A DNA stretch of 21,917 bases from Alphaproteobacteria bacterium UBA3307 (GTDB lineage: Bacteria; Pseudomonadota; Alphaproteobacteria; RF32; CAG-239): positions 1 to 21,917 of the forward strand of contig DEST01000001.1 of the NCBI GenBank assembly GCA_002361365.1, given 5' to 3'. This document shows, one piece after another, positions 1-7,980 of this stretch (positions within the stretch are counted from its first letter, which is position 1; the number at the start of each line of letters is the position of its first letter). Made by a program: the position numbers and the translations under genes. The notes below the pieces were generated by a model, which saw only the letters and a program-made list of their open reading frames with translations, was not told the origin of the DNA and did not search any database.

Positions 1-917
1 CAGATAGAGCCAATCGAACTCCGGTATTACTCGGACGTACCCTAATGACCAATATTCAAATTGCGCGTGAATGCGGTTATTTTGCTGATTTACCTAAGTT
101 TTATTCCGCAGAAGAAGCCAAAGATATTCCTAGTGACAAGGTAATGTACATTTGCACCGGCTCACAAGCCAACTACCGAAGTGCGATGAGCCTCATCGCC
201 AACGGAGAAAGCAAATATGTCAAACTGGGACACAATGACACGGTTATTTTTTCTTCTAAAATTATTCCGGGAAATGAGGCAAAGATTGAACGTATGCAAG
301 AAAAAATGGCTGAACTAGGGGCAACGATTATTACTGAAGAAACGCATTTGGTACATACTTCCGGTCACGCCACCAAAACAGATTTAAAACGTATGTATGA
401 ACTGTTAAAGCCGGAGATTGTGCTTCCTGTACACGGCGATAAAAAATTTATTCGAGAGCACAAACGTTTTGCGGCAGAATGCGGAATTGCCGAAGTTTTC
501 TCAACTCGTAACGGTGATTTATGCTTGCTTCAAGATAAGCATATTAAATGTACTGAAATTGTGCCGACAGGTATCTTTGGCTGGGACCGCGGACGCGCTG
601 TGTCGCTCGGCTCACAACTTATACACAATCGTAAACGCATTGCCTTTAATTGCTCGCTGTTTATTTCTGCCGTAATTAAAGGGCAAGAACTGCTTGATTT
701 GCAAATAAGTTCCATAGATATTTTAGAGGTAAGCGACTGGCAAAATCTAGCCGCGGACATTTTAGAAAAAGTTCGCCCACTAATAGCAAAAAAATGTGCG
801 GAAAGCAGTAATAAAAATCAAATAGAAGATTATATCCGCGGACAAATCCGCCACCGTGTTTATGCCGCAACCGACATTAAACCGGTAACGTTTTTACACG
901 TTTGCTATTTAGAATAA
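1..917 (+). CDS. rnj: Ribonuclease J (MBL/beta-CASP RNase), 5' end missing
   Basis: RNase J is a metallo-beta-lactamase/beta-CASP enzyme with endonuclease and 5'-3' exonuclease activity that matures and degrades RNA in the cytoplasm. The frame is already open at the window edge (first full codon at 3), and the residues before the first ATG at 45 (ANRTPVLLGRTL) are conserved family sequence, so that ATG is internal and the start lies outside. About 304 residues remain of a family length near 550. Visible are the beta-CASP segment (ICTGSQ near 37 of the ATG-45 numbering), the SGH motif in VHTSGHATKTDL, and the PVHGDKKF motif that supplies late metal ligands. The C-terminal domain follows and the gene ends with TAA. 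The family call is firm. Whether the organism also has RNase E cannot be seen. No clear terminator follows. Confidence 0.93.
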   Translation, partial: DRANRTPVLLGRTLMTNIQIARECGYFADLPKFYSAEEAKDIPSDKVMYICTGSQANYRSAMSLIANGESKYVKLGHNDTVIFSSKIIPGNEAKIERMQEKMAELGATIITEETHLVHTSGHATKTDLKRMYELLKPEIVLPVHGDKKFIREHKRFAAECGIAEVFSTRNGDLCLLQDKHIKCTEIVPTGIFGWDRGRAVSLGSQLIHNRKRIAFNCSLFISAVIKGQELLDLQISSIDILEVSDWQNLAADILEKVRPLIAKKCAESSNKNQIEDYIRGQIRHRVYAATDIKPVTFLHVCYLE

Positions 918-947
918 GCCGCATACCTTTAAATTATAAACGCTATC

Positions 948-1028
948 TGCATTTAAAATTATTGCACATAAAATGCATCTTTTCCAAAATATTATGTTTT
1001 TTTACAAAAATATCTTGACAAAATGCAT
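948..1028. repeat. Three copies of AAATGCA / TGCATTT upstream of the 1093 gene
   Basis: TGCATTT lies at 948-954 and its inverted form AAATGCA at 971-977, giving a 7-bp inverted repeat. A second direct AAATGCAT is at 1021-1028, between the -35 and -10 of the promoter for the gene at 1093. Such placement would suit a repressor operator. The motif also occurs inside several coding regions of this AT-rich window, so chance is a real alternative. Confidence 0.25.
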
Positions 1029-1043
1029 AAAAAGTGCTATCTA
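1015..1043 (+). promoter_or_regulatory. Sigma-70-type promoter for the gene at 1093
   Basis: A perfect -35 TTGACA (1015-1020) is separated by 17 bp from TATCTA (1038-1043), which matches the -10 consensus at four of six positions including the conserved first TA. Transcription would start near 1050, leaving a leader of about 43 nt before the ATG at 1093. This is one of the best promoter matches in the window. Confidence 0.65.
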
Positions 1044-1092
1044 TAACATCCGATTAGAAGTATTATGATATTATTCACAAAAAAAATAGCTT

Positions 1093-1470
1093 ATGAAACT
1101 CGTAAAAGTTATTGACCAAGCGGTAACTCTCGTGGTTATTCCTCCACTGTACAACGTCAATATGTTGCCGCAAATCGGAGACTATGCCAACCCCTACATC
1201 ATACGGACAATTCCGTGTGCTAAAAAGGATGGAAAGTTTTATGACCTTCGTTCCGGTAAAGAGGTTTTCAAGGACGAACATACCCTTGAGTGGAACAACC
1301 TCGGCGGTAGCTGTTTTTGCTATGCAGACGGTTGCGAACTCTTGCTCTCTCAGCGGTTTGAAGACAAGAAACTCTTGGTCTTCGAGCTTAACCCGAATCG
1401 AGTATCACCTGAAGTTCAGATGAACCACGTGATGCTCCGGCCGGTGATTAACCGCACCAAATCTCACTAA
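1093..1470 (+). CDS. Unknown 125-residue protein in a self-contained expression cassette
   Basis: I do not recognise this protein. It has no signal peptide and no clear transmembrane segment; the N-terminal stretch LVKVIDQAVTLVVIPPLY is hydrophobic but broken by prolines. Three cysteines fall in the middle (SCFCYADGC), spaced as if they could bind metal or pair. The gene has its own promoter at 1015-1043 and its own terminator at 1474-1516, so it is monocistronic. Codon use differs from its neighbours: 11 of 14 leucines are CTN (seven CTC) and none is TTA, whereas surrounding genes use TTG and TTA heavily, which suggests recent acquisition. No good Shine-Dalgarno precedes the ATG at 1093. A 16-codon reading frame at 1065-1115, preceded by AGAAG, overlaps the start and might couple translation. 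That the gene is real rests on promoter, terminator and frame length, not on homology. Confidence 0.65.
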   Translation: MKLVKVIDQAVTLVVIPPLYNVNMLPQIGDYANPYIIRTIPCAKKDGKFYDLRSGKEVFKDEHTLEWNNLGGSCFCYADGCELLLSQRFEDKKLLVFELNPNRVSPEVQMNHVMLRPVINRTKSH

Positions 1471-1473
1471 ATA

Positions 1474-1516
1474 AGGCTCCCTATGCACAATGTGACATAT
1501 GGGAGCCTGTTTTTTT
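1474..1516 (+). terminator. Rho-independent terminator after the 1093 gene
   Basis: AGGCTCCC (1474-1481) pairs perfectly with GGGAGCCT (1501-1508). The stem can extend inward by TATG/CATA with one bulged T. A G and seven T residues follow (1510-1516). It starts 3 bp after the stop codon. The opposite strand lacks a T-tract, so topA, which converges from the right, is not obviously terminated here. Confidence 0.88.
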
Positions 1517-1554
1517 AACGTCCTGAAGTTTCTGAATATCTTAATGCGACTCGA

Positions 1555-4020
1555 CTATTTTTTAGCCGTAACAATTTTAATTGCCTCTTCTGCCGTCAAT
1601 TCACTTGGGGCATAACCTTTCGGAATGGCATAATTGTTACGTCCGCACTTGAGATACATTCCATAACGTCCTTTGCTTAAGATAATATCTTCTTTTGTTT
1701 TCGGATGTTTGCCCAAAACTTTAGGTTCCGGCTTGGCTACGGCGTTTTGCAGAATTTCAGCGGCACGCTCCGGTGTAATATTGAAAATATTGTCCGAACC
1801 GGTCAGCGATTTTGATTTCGTACCTTGTTTTACATATTGTCCGAATTTGCCGATATTGACTTCAATACCGTTACCTAAGTCTCGAGGTAAAGAAACCAAA
1901 ATCTCCGCTTGTTCCGGTGTCAGTTCTTCCGGTTTTACAAACTTTGGCAATGCAACACGCTTCGGCTTTTCGGTGGTGGCGGTGGCATCTTCGCCAAGCT
2001 GCACATAAAAACCGTAAGGGCCTTTTTTAAGATAGACATTCATACCATTGTGCTGGCACATTTGTTTGTTATCGTTTTGTAACGGACGAATTGCCGTATC
2101 GTTAGCATCTTTTTGTTCCTCCTCTTTTGTATCTGCCAACGGTTTGGTATATGAACATTCCGGATAGTTCGAACAGCCTAAAAAAGCGCCGTATTTTCCG
2201 AATTTTATACTCAAACGACCGCTATGGCATTGCGGACAACTGCGCGGGTCGGAACCATCTTCACGCGGCGGAAACAAGTGAGCCGAAAGAGCTTCATCAA
2301 TACGGTCGATAACTTCCGTTAACTGCAACGGCTGAACACTTTCAACCGTTTTAATAAATTTAGCCCAAAATCCGCCGAGCAGTTTCTTCCATTCCATATT
2401 ACCGGCAGAAACATCATCTAGATATTCTTCCAATTGTGCCGTAAAATCGTACTCAACATACTTTTTAAAGAAATTTTCCAAAAATACCGTCACAATGCGT
2501 CCGCGGTCTTCCGGAATAAAGCGCAATTTTTCAACCTTGACATATTTACGCTCCTGCAACACCGCTATAATACTGGCATAAGTCGATGGCCGACCGATAC
2601 CGAGTTCTTCAAGTTTTTTCACCAGACTTGCTTCAGTAAAGCGCGGCGGTGGAGTCGTAAAATGCTGTGTCGGTTTGATTTCACCTTTACTGACTTTTTC
2701 ACCGGCTTCAACATTTGGCAAAATAACATTATCTTCGTCTTCATCAGCATCGTCTTTACTCTCTTGATACAGTTTCAAGAAACCATCAAATTGAATCACC
2801 TGACCGGTGGCACGCAGCAAAATTTTTTCATCGGCCGATTTTGCATCAACCACAACTTTATCAAGAATTGCCGGATTCATCTGACAAGCAACAGTACGTT
2901 TCCAAATCAGCTCATAAAGTTTATGTGCGTCAGAATCGAGTTTTAACTCCATTTTCTTCGGCGTATTCATCACGTCGGACGGACGAATAGCCTCGTGCGC
3001 CTCTTGTGCATTTTTAGTTTTGTTTTTGTACTCTTTCGCGGTTTTCGGCAGATATGATGCCCCGAAATATTTTTCAATCGCATCACGACAAGCTTTAATA
3101 GCGTCTTTGGAAAGATTAACCGCATCGGTACGCATATAAGTAATAAAACCATCTTCATAAAGTTTTTGCGCTACTTGCATTGTTTTTTTGGCTGAAAATC
3201 TGAGCTTGCGTGCCGCTTCTTGCTGCAGGGTAGAAGTTGTGAACGGCGGCGCCGGATAGCGGCTGGCTTTTTTACGCTCCACATTATCAATATGGAATTC
3301 TTGTGCCTCAATTTTAGCTTTGGCATCAGCGGCTTTTTCCGCCGTATTTAGCGTAAATTTTGCCAATTTTTTGCCGTCGAGACTGATTAAATGTGTCAGC
3401 ATTGATGCGCCGCCGGCGGTAAGCAAATCAACATCGACTGTCCAATATTCTTCCGGCTTGAATTTTTCGATTTCATTTTCGCGTTCACAAATCAGACGCA
3501 AAGCAACAGATTGCACACGCCCCGCGGATTTTGAACCCGGAAGTTTGCGCCATAAAACCGGCGAAAGCGTAAATCCTACCAAATAGTCAAGTGCTCGCCG
3601 TGCCATATAAGCACTGACCAAATCTTGATCAATCTCGCGCGGATTCTCAATACCTTCTTTGACAGCGGATTTTGTAATTTCATGAAAAACCACGCGCTGA
3701 ATTTTTTTGCCGCTCAATTTCTTTTTTTCTTTAAGTTCTTCCAAAATATGCCATGCGATTGCTTCTCCCTCTCTATCCGGGTCGGATGCGAGAATCAGGG
3801 TATCGCAATCTTTGAGCGCGGTTATTATATCATTGAGATGTTTGCGTCCGGCGGCACTGAATTCCCATTGCATGGCAAAATCGTGCTCAGGGTCGACGGA
3901 ACCATCTTTGCTCGGCAAATCTCGGATATGCCCATAGCTGGCCAAAACCTTATAGTCAGGACCTAGATACTTATTGATTGTTTTGGCTTTTGCCGGAGAT
4001 TCCACAACAACTAATTTCAT
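1555..4020 (-). CDS. topA: DNA topoisomerase I (type IA)
   Basis: Relaxes negatively supercoiled DNA by transient single-strand cleavage through a 5'-phosphotyrosine link. The 821 residues are normal for the family. The TOPRIM domain is at the N-terminus with the glutamate of VVVESPAKA (Glu7) and the metal-binding DPDREG at about 80-85. The catalytic tyrosine is Tyr295 in FITYMRTD. The PSTYASII segment typical of type IA enzymes follows further on. Near 600 is one four-cysteine zinc ribbon (CPQC ... CSNYPEC), followed by degenerate C-terminal repeats of the KxGxYGxY type, ending in lysines. The ATG at 4020 has AAAGGA about 7 bp upstream, inside the end of dprA, one base from its stop codon. 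The gene is therefore the last of a plsY-dprA-topA operon. The stop is TAG. Confidence 0.97.
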   Translation of the reverse strand: MKLVVVESPAKAKTINKYLGPDYKVLASYGHIRDLPSKDGSVDPEHDFAMQWEFSAAGRKHLNDIITALKDCDTLILASDPDREGEAIAWHILEELKEKKKLSGKKIQRVVFHEITKSAVKEGIENPREIDQDLVSAYMARRALDYLVGFTLSPVLWRKLPGSKSAGRVQSVALRLICERENEIEKFKPEEYWTVDVDLLTAGGASMLTHLISLDGKKLAKFTLNTAEKAADAKAKIEAQEFHIDNVERKKASRYPAPPFTTSTLQQEAARKLRFSAKKTMQVAQKLYEDGFITYMRTDAVNLSKDAIKACRDAIEKYFGASYLPKTAKEYKNKTKNAQEAHEAIRPSDVMNTPKKMELKLDSDAHKLYELIWKRTVACQMNPAILDKVVVDAKSADEKILLRATGQVIQFDGFLKLYQESKDDADEDEDNVILPNVEAGEKVSKGEIKPTQHFTTPPPRFTEASLVKKLEELGIGRPSTYASIIAVLQERKYVKVEKLRFIPEDRGRIVTVFLENFFKKYVEYDFTAQLEEYLDDVSAGNMEWKKLLGGFWAKFIKTVESVQPLQLTEVIDRIDEALSAHLFPPREDGSDPRSCPQCHSGRLSIKFGKYGAFLGCSNYPECSYTKPLADTKEEEQKDANDTAIRPLQNDNKQMCQHNGMNVYLKKGPYGFYVQLGEDATATTEKPKRVALPKFVKPEELTPEQAEILVSLPRDLGNGIEVNIGKFGQYVKQGTKSKSLTGSDNIFNITPERAAEILQNAVAKPEPKVLGKHPKTKEDIILSKGRYGMYLKCGRNNYAIPKGYAPSELTAEEAIKIVTAKK

Positions 4021-4021
4021 T

Positions 4022-5155
4022 TTATTTTCCTTTAATTTTTGCTATTTTATTGCCGGCGTGACGCTCGACTTTTCCCGAAAATTCCAAATCCAGAATCTGC
4101 GCAAAAAAATCAGATTGAGTCAATCCGCAACTACGTAGCAACTCATCAATATCAACACCTTCATACGAAATCATATCTATCAATCGAACATTTTCCGTTG
4201 GTATTTCCGATGTTAAAATCGACACTTCTTTATGAGCAGAAATATTTACTTGATTTTGGGGTTTGTCAAGGGGGAGCAATAAAGTTTTTTGTTCTTTTAT
4301 TTGTTGCCCTGCCCGCATACTTAATGCATTAAGTATATCATCGGCATTTTCAACTAATAATGCGCCTTCCTTAATCAATTTGTTCGGACCGGCGGAACGT
4401 GATTCCATCGGTGAACCGGGGACGGCAAAAATTTCTTTACCTTGTTCCAATGCTAATTTTGCCGTAATCAGCGAACCGGAATTTACACCGGCTTCAACCA
4501 CCAGTGTTCCATCACTCAAAGCAGATATTATCCGATTACGCCGCGGAAAATTAGCAACTTGTGCCGGTGTTCCGAAAGGCAATTCAGAAATCAGCAATCC
4601 GCTATCGCGTACAGCATTGTACAATTCGGTATTTTCAGTAGGATACGGCACATCAACTCCGGTTCCCAAAACAGCAAGAGTCGGACCTTGTTGTCCTTTA
4701 GCATAAAGTGCACCTTTATGCGCCGCTGCATCAATTCCGCGTGCTAAGCCGGAAACCACCAACACCTCAGCTTCTGTTAAATCATAAGCGATTCTTGAAG
4801 CCATCTTGCGTCCGCCGATGGAGGCGTTGCGAGCCCCCACAATCGAAACACATACCGGATAATTTAACAAATCCGTATTACCCCAAGCATAAATCACCGG
4901 TGGTGCATCATTGAGTTGCAACAAATTCTGCGGATATTGTTTATTGGTATAAGCAATAATTTTCACCCCCAATTTAGCTGCATTTTCACATTCAATTTGC
5001 GCTCTTTCTCGCGAATAAAGTGTGCGTTTTTGAGCCACCATTTTCAGGGCATTCCGAATACTTCCGGCTTTTTTAACGGCGGCATAAAACTTTACCGGCC
5101 CGATGCAGTCGGTATTTATCAATTGCAGAATATCAATTAAATTTTCGTCTTTCAC
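4022..5155 (-). CDS. dprA: DNA processing protein DprA (Smf)
   Basis: DprA binds incoming single-stranded DNA during natural transformation, protects it and loads RecA; it is also kept in many bacteria not known to be competent. The protein has 377 residues. An N-terminal helical region (about 1-70) is followed by the Rossmann-like core with the signature VSIVGARNAS (near 104-113), SGLARGIDAAAH (near 136-147) and FPRRNRIISALSDGTLVVEA. A C-terminal winged-helix region (about 320-372) ends in KIAKIKGK. The start is GTG at 5155, and its GTGA overlaps the TGA stop of plsY, which implies translational coupling. The stop is one base from topA. The plsY-dprA-topA order supports the call. No other competence gene lies nearby, so a role in DNA uptake here is unproven. 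Confidence 0.95.
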   Translation of the reverse strand: MKDENLIDILQLINTDCIGPVKFYAAVKKAGSIRNALKMVAQKRTLYSRERAQIECENAAKLGVKIIAYTNKQYPQNLLQLNDAPPVIYAWGNTDLLNYPVCVSIVGARNASIGGRKMASRIAYDLTEAEVLVVSGLARGIDAAAHKGALYAKGQQGPTLAVLGTGVDVPYPTENTELYNAVRDSGLLISELPFGTPAQVANFPRRNRIISALSDGTLVVEAGVNSGSLITAKLALEQGKEIFAVPGSPMESRSAGPNKLIKEGALLVENADDILNALSMRAGQQIKEQKTLLLPLDKPQNQVNISAHKEVSILTSEIPTENVRLIDMISYEGVDIDELLRSCGLTQSDFFAQILDLEFSGKVERHAGNKIAKIKGK

Positions 5156-5802
5156 GCTGTCTTCTTCTTAAAAGTAATTTTACTTTCTTCACCTTTGAGC
5201 AACCGTGCAATATTTGCGTGATGTCGAATAATCACCAACAACGCCAGTGCGCTGTAAAACACGGCATAAATCGGCGGACACATAAAATATGCAATTATCG
5301 GCATTGCCGCAGCAGCCGTCAGCGCCGCAAGTGAAGAATAACGAAACATAAACGCCATAAAGAGCCAAATTCCTAAAGCAATCAGAGCCACATAAGGTTG
5401 AGTCAGCAAAATAAATCCAAAAGCAGAAGCAACTCCTTTTCCCCCTTTAAATTTGAGCCAGAGCGGAAAATTGTGTCCCAAAACTCCGAAAGTACCGGCA
5501 ATCAGCGAGCAAACTACATTAAACGGAGCATTTGCTCCCCATAAATGCATTACCGGCATCTGCGGCAAAAATTTATATGCGGCAAATGCTGCCAAACCGG
5601 CCTTTAACGCATCTAAAATAACTGTCAAAAGTGCCAACCACTTATTGCCTGTACGTAAAACATTGGTAGCACCGATATTATGTGAGCCGATTTTACGAAT
5701 ATCACCATATCCGGCCAGATGACACAAAACTAAACCAAATGGTATTGAACCGGCAAAATATCCGCCTATAGCACATAAAAACAGAAGTAATAGCATTTTC
5801 AT
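5152..5802 (-). CDS. plsY: Acyl-phosphate:glycerol-3-phosphate acyltransferase PlsY
   Basis: An inner-membrane enzyme that moves an acyl group from acyl-phosphate to glycerol-3-phosphate, the first step of phospholipid synthesis. The 216 residues contain about five membrane segments and the three family motifs: GSHNIGATNVLR near 39-50, FKGGKGVASAFG near 118-129, and HHANIARLLKGEESK near 192-206. Two start codons compete. The ATG at 5802 lies only 2 bases after AAGGAG, while the ATG at 5796 (two codons on) lies 8 bases after it and is better placed, so the true start may be 5796 with 214 residues. A promoter is visible at 5827-5855. First gene of the operon with dprA and topA. Confidence 0.96.
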   Translation of the reverse strand: MKMLLLLFLCAIGGYFAGSIPFGLVLCHLAGYGDIRKIGSHNIGATNVLRTGNKWLALLTVILDALKAGLAAFAAYKFLPQMPVMHLWGANAPFNVVCSLIAGTFGVLGHNFPLWLKFKGGKGVASAFGFILLTQPYVALIALGIWLFMAFMFRYSSLAALTAAAAMPIIAYFMCPPIYAVFYSALALLVIIRHHANIARLLKGEESKITFKKKTA

Positions 5803-5826
5803 ATCTCCTTATTACAGATAATAGTT

Positions 5827-5855
5827 TTTGTATCCGAAATAAAAAATATTTTCAA
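5827..5855 (-). promoter_or_regulatory. Promoter for plsY-dprA-topA
   Basis: Reading the minus strand, TTGAAA (5855-5850) matches five of six -35 positions. After exactly 17 bp comes TACAAA (5832-5827), which matches four of six -10 positions. Transcription would start near 5820 and leave a short leader before AAGGAG at 5810-5805. It lies in the divergent spacer shared with pyrH. Confidence 0.5.
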
Positions 5856-5916
5856 CCATATTTTTTATGTTACTTTTTAATTTTTAAAAACCCTGTTGAA
5901 ATCGTGTAAAATAATG

Positions 5917-5944
5917 ATGACAACACGAATAAAATGATTAACAT
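5917..5944 (+). promoter_or_regulatory. Possible promoter of the pyrH-fabZ operon
   Basis: ATGACA (5917-5922) and TAACAT (5939-5944) with a 16-bp spacer are the best pair I could find upstream of pyrH. They give a leader of about 27 nt. The match is modest, and other AT-rich hexamers nearby could serve. Some promoter is expected here because the upstream neighbour is divergent. Confidence 0.3.
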
Positions 5945-5977
5945 ACAGGTAGATTTTAAACTAAGATTGAGTGGAAA

Positions 5978-6691
5978 ATGAAACCCTTGTACCAAAGGAT
6001 ATTGCTTAAGTTATCAGGCGAAGGTCTGGCCGGAAACGCAAAAAACGGTATCAACTCTGAAGTTGTTGCCCGCTTGGCGCAAGAAATTGCCAAAATCCGT
6101 AGTATGGGAGTAAAAATTTGTTTGGTAGTCGGTGGCGGTAATTTTTTCCGCGGAGCCAAAGATGCAGCTCAAACTATGGATCGAAGTGTAGCAGACCAAA
6201 TCGGTATGATGGCAACATTGATGAACGCTTTGAGTCTGAAATCCGCACTGGATAATATAAATTGCCCGGCTATAATTTATTCTGGGTTAAACGTTCCGCA
6301 AGTTTGTGATACTTATTGCTTCAAAGACGCTATCGATTCGCTGGAACAAGGAAATGTGCTTATTTTTGCCGGAGGAACCGGTAGCCCTTATTTTACAACA
6401 GACACCGGAGCGGTTTTGCGTGCGGCAGAAATGCACTGTGATATATTGCTTAAAGCTACTCAGGTTGACGGAGTCTATGATGCGGATCCGCGCTATAATT
6501 TGAACGCCGTACGTTTTGATAAAATCAGCTATGACTCGGTTATTGCTCAACATCTTAACGTAATGGATATGACAGCAATCGCATTGGCACGCGATGTAAA
6601 ATTACCGATAATGGTATTTGCGCAAGCCGATGAAAATTCGCTGATTGATGCAGTATGCGGTACAGTTAAACATACAATTATCAAATCATAA
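5978..6691 (+). CDS. pyrH: Uridylate kinase (UMP kinase)
   Basis: Phosphorylates UMP to UDP with ATP, feeding pyrimidine nucleotides to RNA, DNA and sugar-nucleotide synthesis. The 237 residues are the normal bacterial length and belong to the amino acid kinase fold. Visible are the N-terminal LLKLSGEGLAG phosphate-binding segment (residues 9-19), the glycine-rich VVGGGNFFRG near 49-58, GGTGSPYFTTDTGAVLRAAE near 130-150, and the ATQVDGVYDADP loop. The ATG at 5978 fits the family start (KPLYQRILLKLSGE), with a weak GAGTGG ribosome site. It heads an eight-gene run. In most alphaproteobacteria rpsB and tsf come just before, but here the upstream gene is divergent plsY, so that block has been separated. 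Confidence 0.97.
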   Translation: MKPLYQRILLKLSGEGLAGNAKNGINSEVVARLAQEIAKIRSMGVKICLVVGGGNFFRGAKDAAQTMDRSVADQIGMMATLMNALSLKSALDNINCPAIIYSGLNVPQVCDTYCFKDAIDSLEQGNVLIFAGGTGSPYFTTDTGAVLRAAEMHCDILLKATQVDGVYDADPRYNLNAVRFDKISYDSVIAQHLNVMDMTAIALARDVKLPIMVFAQADENSLIDAVCGTVKHTIIKS

Positions 6692-6702
6692 AGAGGAAAA
6701 TT

Positions 6703-7266
6703 ATGACAGATTATAATTCAATAAAAAATGATACTTTAGCCAGAATGGATAAAACTCTGGACGCATTAAAGACAGATTTCGGCGGTCTGCGTGCAGGTCG
6801 GGCTCATGCCAGTTTACTCGATGGTATTTTGGTTGAAGCATACGGCAGTATGTCTCCGATTTCACAAGTTGGCACAGTCAGTGTACCTGATGCACGTACT
6901 TTATCGGTCAGTGTATGGGATAAAACATTACTTAAAAGCGTCGAAAAAGCTTTGCGTGAAAGCGATTTAGGCTTAAACCCTATGAATGACGGACAAATAA
7001 TCCGGATTCCGATTCCGCCACTCAGTGAAGAACGACGCAAAGAATTGGTAAAAATTGCCGGAAAATATGCGGAGCAAGGAAAGGTGGCGATTCGCAATAT
7101 TCGTCGCGATGCTATGGATGAGGTTAAAAAACTCAAAAAAGATTCGCTGATTTCGGAAGATGATGAAAAAAAATATAACACTGATATTCAAAAATGGACC
7201 GATGATGCCGTCAAAAAAATAGATGAGCAGTACGAGGCCAAAGAAAAAGATATTATGCAGGTTTAG
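6703..7266 (+). CDS. frr: Ribosome recycling factor
   Basis: With EF-G, splits the post-termination ribosome so subunits can be reused. The 187 residues are the usual length. The long-helix domain I is interrupted by the small beta domain II around residues 30-105. Recognisable stretches are GGLRAGRAHASLLDGI (near 27-42), SVPDARTLSVSVWDK, GLNPMNDGQIIRIPIPPL and the final helix with VAIRNIRRDAMDEVKKLKKD. AGAGGA precedes the ATG by about 7 bp. It lies 11 bp after pyrH, the usual partner in most bacteria. Nothing unusual was seen. Confidence 0.97.
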   Translation: MTDYNSIKNDTLARMDKTLDALKTDFGGLRAGRAHASLLDGILVEAYGSMSPISQVGTVSVPDARTLSVSVWDKTLLKSVEKALRESDLGLNPMNDGQIIRIPIPPLSEERRKELVKIAGKYAEQGKVAIRNIRRDAMDEVKKLKKDSLISEDDEKKYNTDIQKWTDDAVKKIDEQYEAKEKDIMQV

Positions 7267-7275
7267 GATTGTGCC

Positions 7276-7980
7276 GTGAGTAATTCCGATTTACAACATA
7301 TTGCTTTTATTATGGACGGTAACCGTCGTTGGGCCAAACAGCGCGGTTTACCGGTTGTACAAGGTCATAAAAAAGGTGCTGATGTGTTGGTGGAAATTGC
7401 CAAGGCTGCGGAACAAATCGGAATAAAGTACTTGACTGTGTATGCTTTTTCTACTGAAAATTGGCAGCGCTCGCCCGATGAAGTGGAGCATTTGATGAAT
7501 TTGCTTCGGCAATATCTTGATACCGGCTTTAAGGAATTACAGGAACATAACGCTCGCATATTATTTATTGGTGAGCGTCAAATGTTGGCAGCGGATATTG
7601 TGGCAAAAATCAATAAAATAGAGCAAGAAACAGCACAAAACACCGCAGTAACATTATGCGTAGCCCTTAGCTACGGAGGCAGACAAGAATTGGTTGCTGC
7701 TACTAAAAAAGTGGTGCAAAAAGTGCAAAACGGAGAAATCACGCCGGAAGAAATTGATTGCGATTTGCTTGAGCAATGCTTATATACGGCAGAACTTCCG
7801 GAGCCTGACCTAATGATTAGAACAGGAGGAGAAATGCGTATCAGCAACTATCTGCCGTGGCAACTTTCGTACAGTGAATTTTATTTTTCAGACACCTTAT
7901 GGCCTGATTTTAATAAAGAAGAGCTGATTAGAATTATTGAAGAATACAGCAAAAGGGAGAGAAGATATGGTAAGTCGTAA
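7276..7980 (+). CDS. uppS: Undecaprenyl diphosphate synthase (cis-prenyltransferase)
   Basis: Adds eight isopentenyl units in cis to farnesyl diphosphate to make the C55 carrier for peptidoglycan and O-antigen. The 234 residues are typical. The N-terminal FIMDGNRRWAKQRG holds the catalytic Asp14. YAFSTENWQRSPDEV lies near 56-70. The diphosphate-binding RTGGEMRISN is at 182-191, where the usual RTSGE reads RTGGE, and the final conserved block is SYSEFYFSDTLWPDF. The start is GTG at 7276, with AGGA about 7 bp upstream, 9 bp after frr. The last 14 bp overlap the start of cdsA. The product depends on isoprenoid precursors, yet the usual operon partner dxr is missing from this cluster. Confidence 0.96.
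   Translation: MSNSDLQHIAFIMDGNRRWAKQRGLPVVQGHKKGADVLVEIAKAAEQIGIKYLTVYAFSTENWQRSPDEVEHLMNLLRQYLDTGFKELQEHNARILFIGERQMLAADIVAKINKIEQETAQNTAVTLCVALSYGGRQELVAATKKVVQKVQNGEITPEEIDCDLLEQCLYTAELPEPDLMIRTGGEMRISNYLPWQLSYSEFYFSDTLWPDFNKEELIRIIEEYSKRERRYGKS

Noticed and set aside
2434..2946. 170-codon open frame on + inside topA
   Set aside because: Lies antisense to the conserved topA coding sequence; no ribosome site and no family-like sequence.
4263..4706. 147-codon open frame on + inside dprA
   Set aside because: Antisense to the Rossmann core of dprA; no promoter or ribosome site.
7937..7966. 10-codon N-terminal extension of cdsA
   Set aside because: Inside the end of uppS without a ribosome site; the ATG at 7967 follows GGGAGAGAAG.
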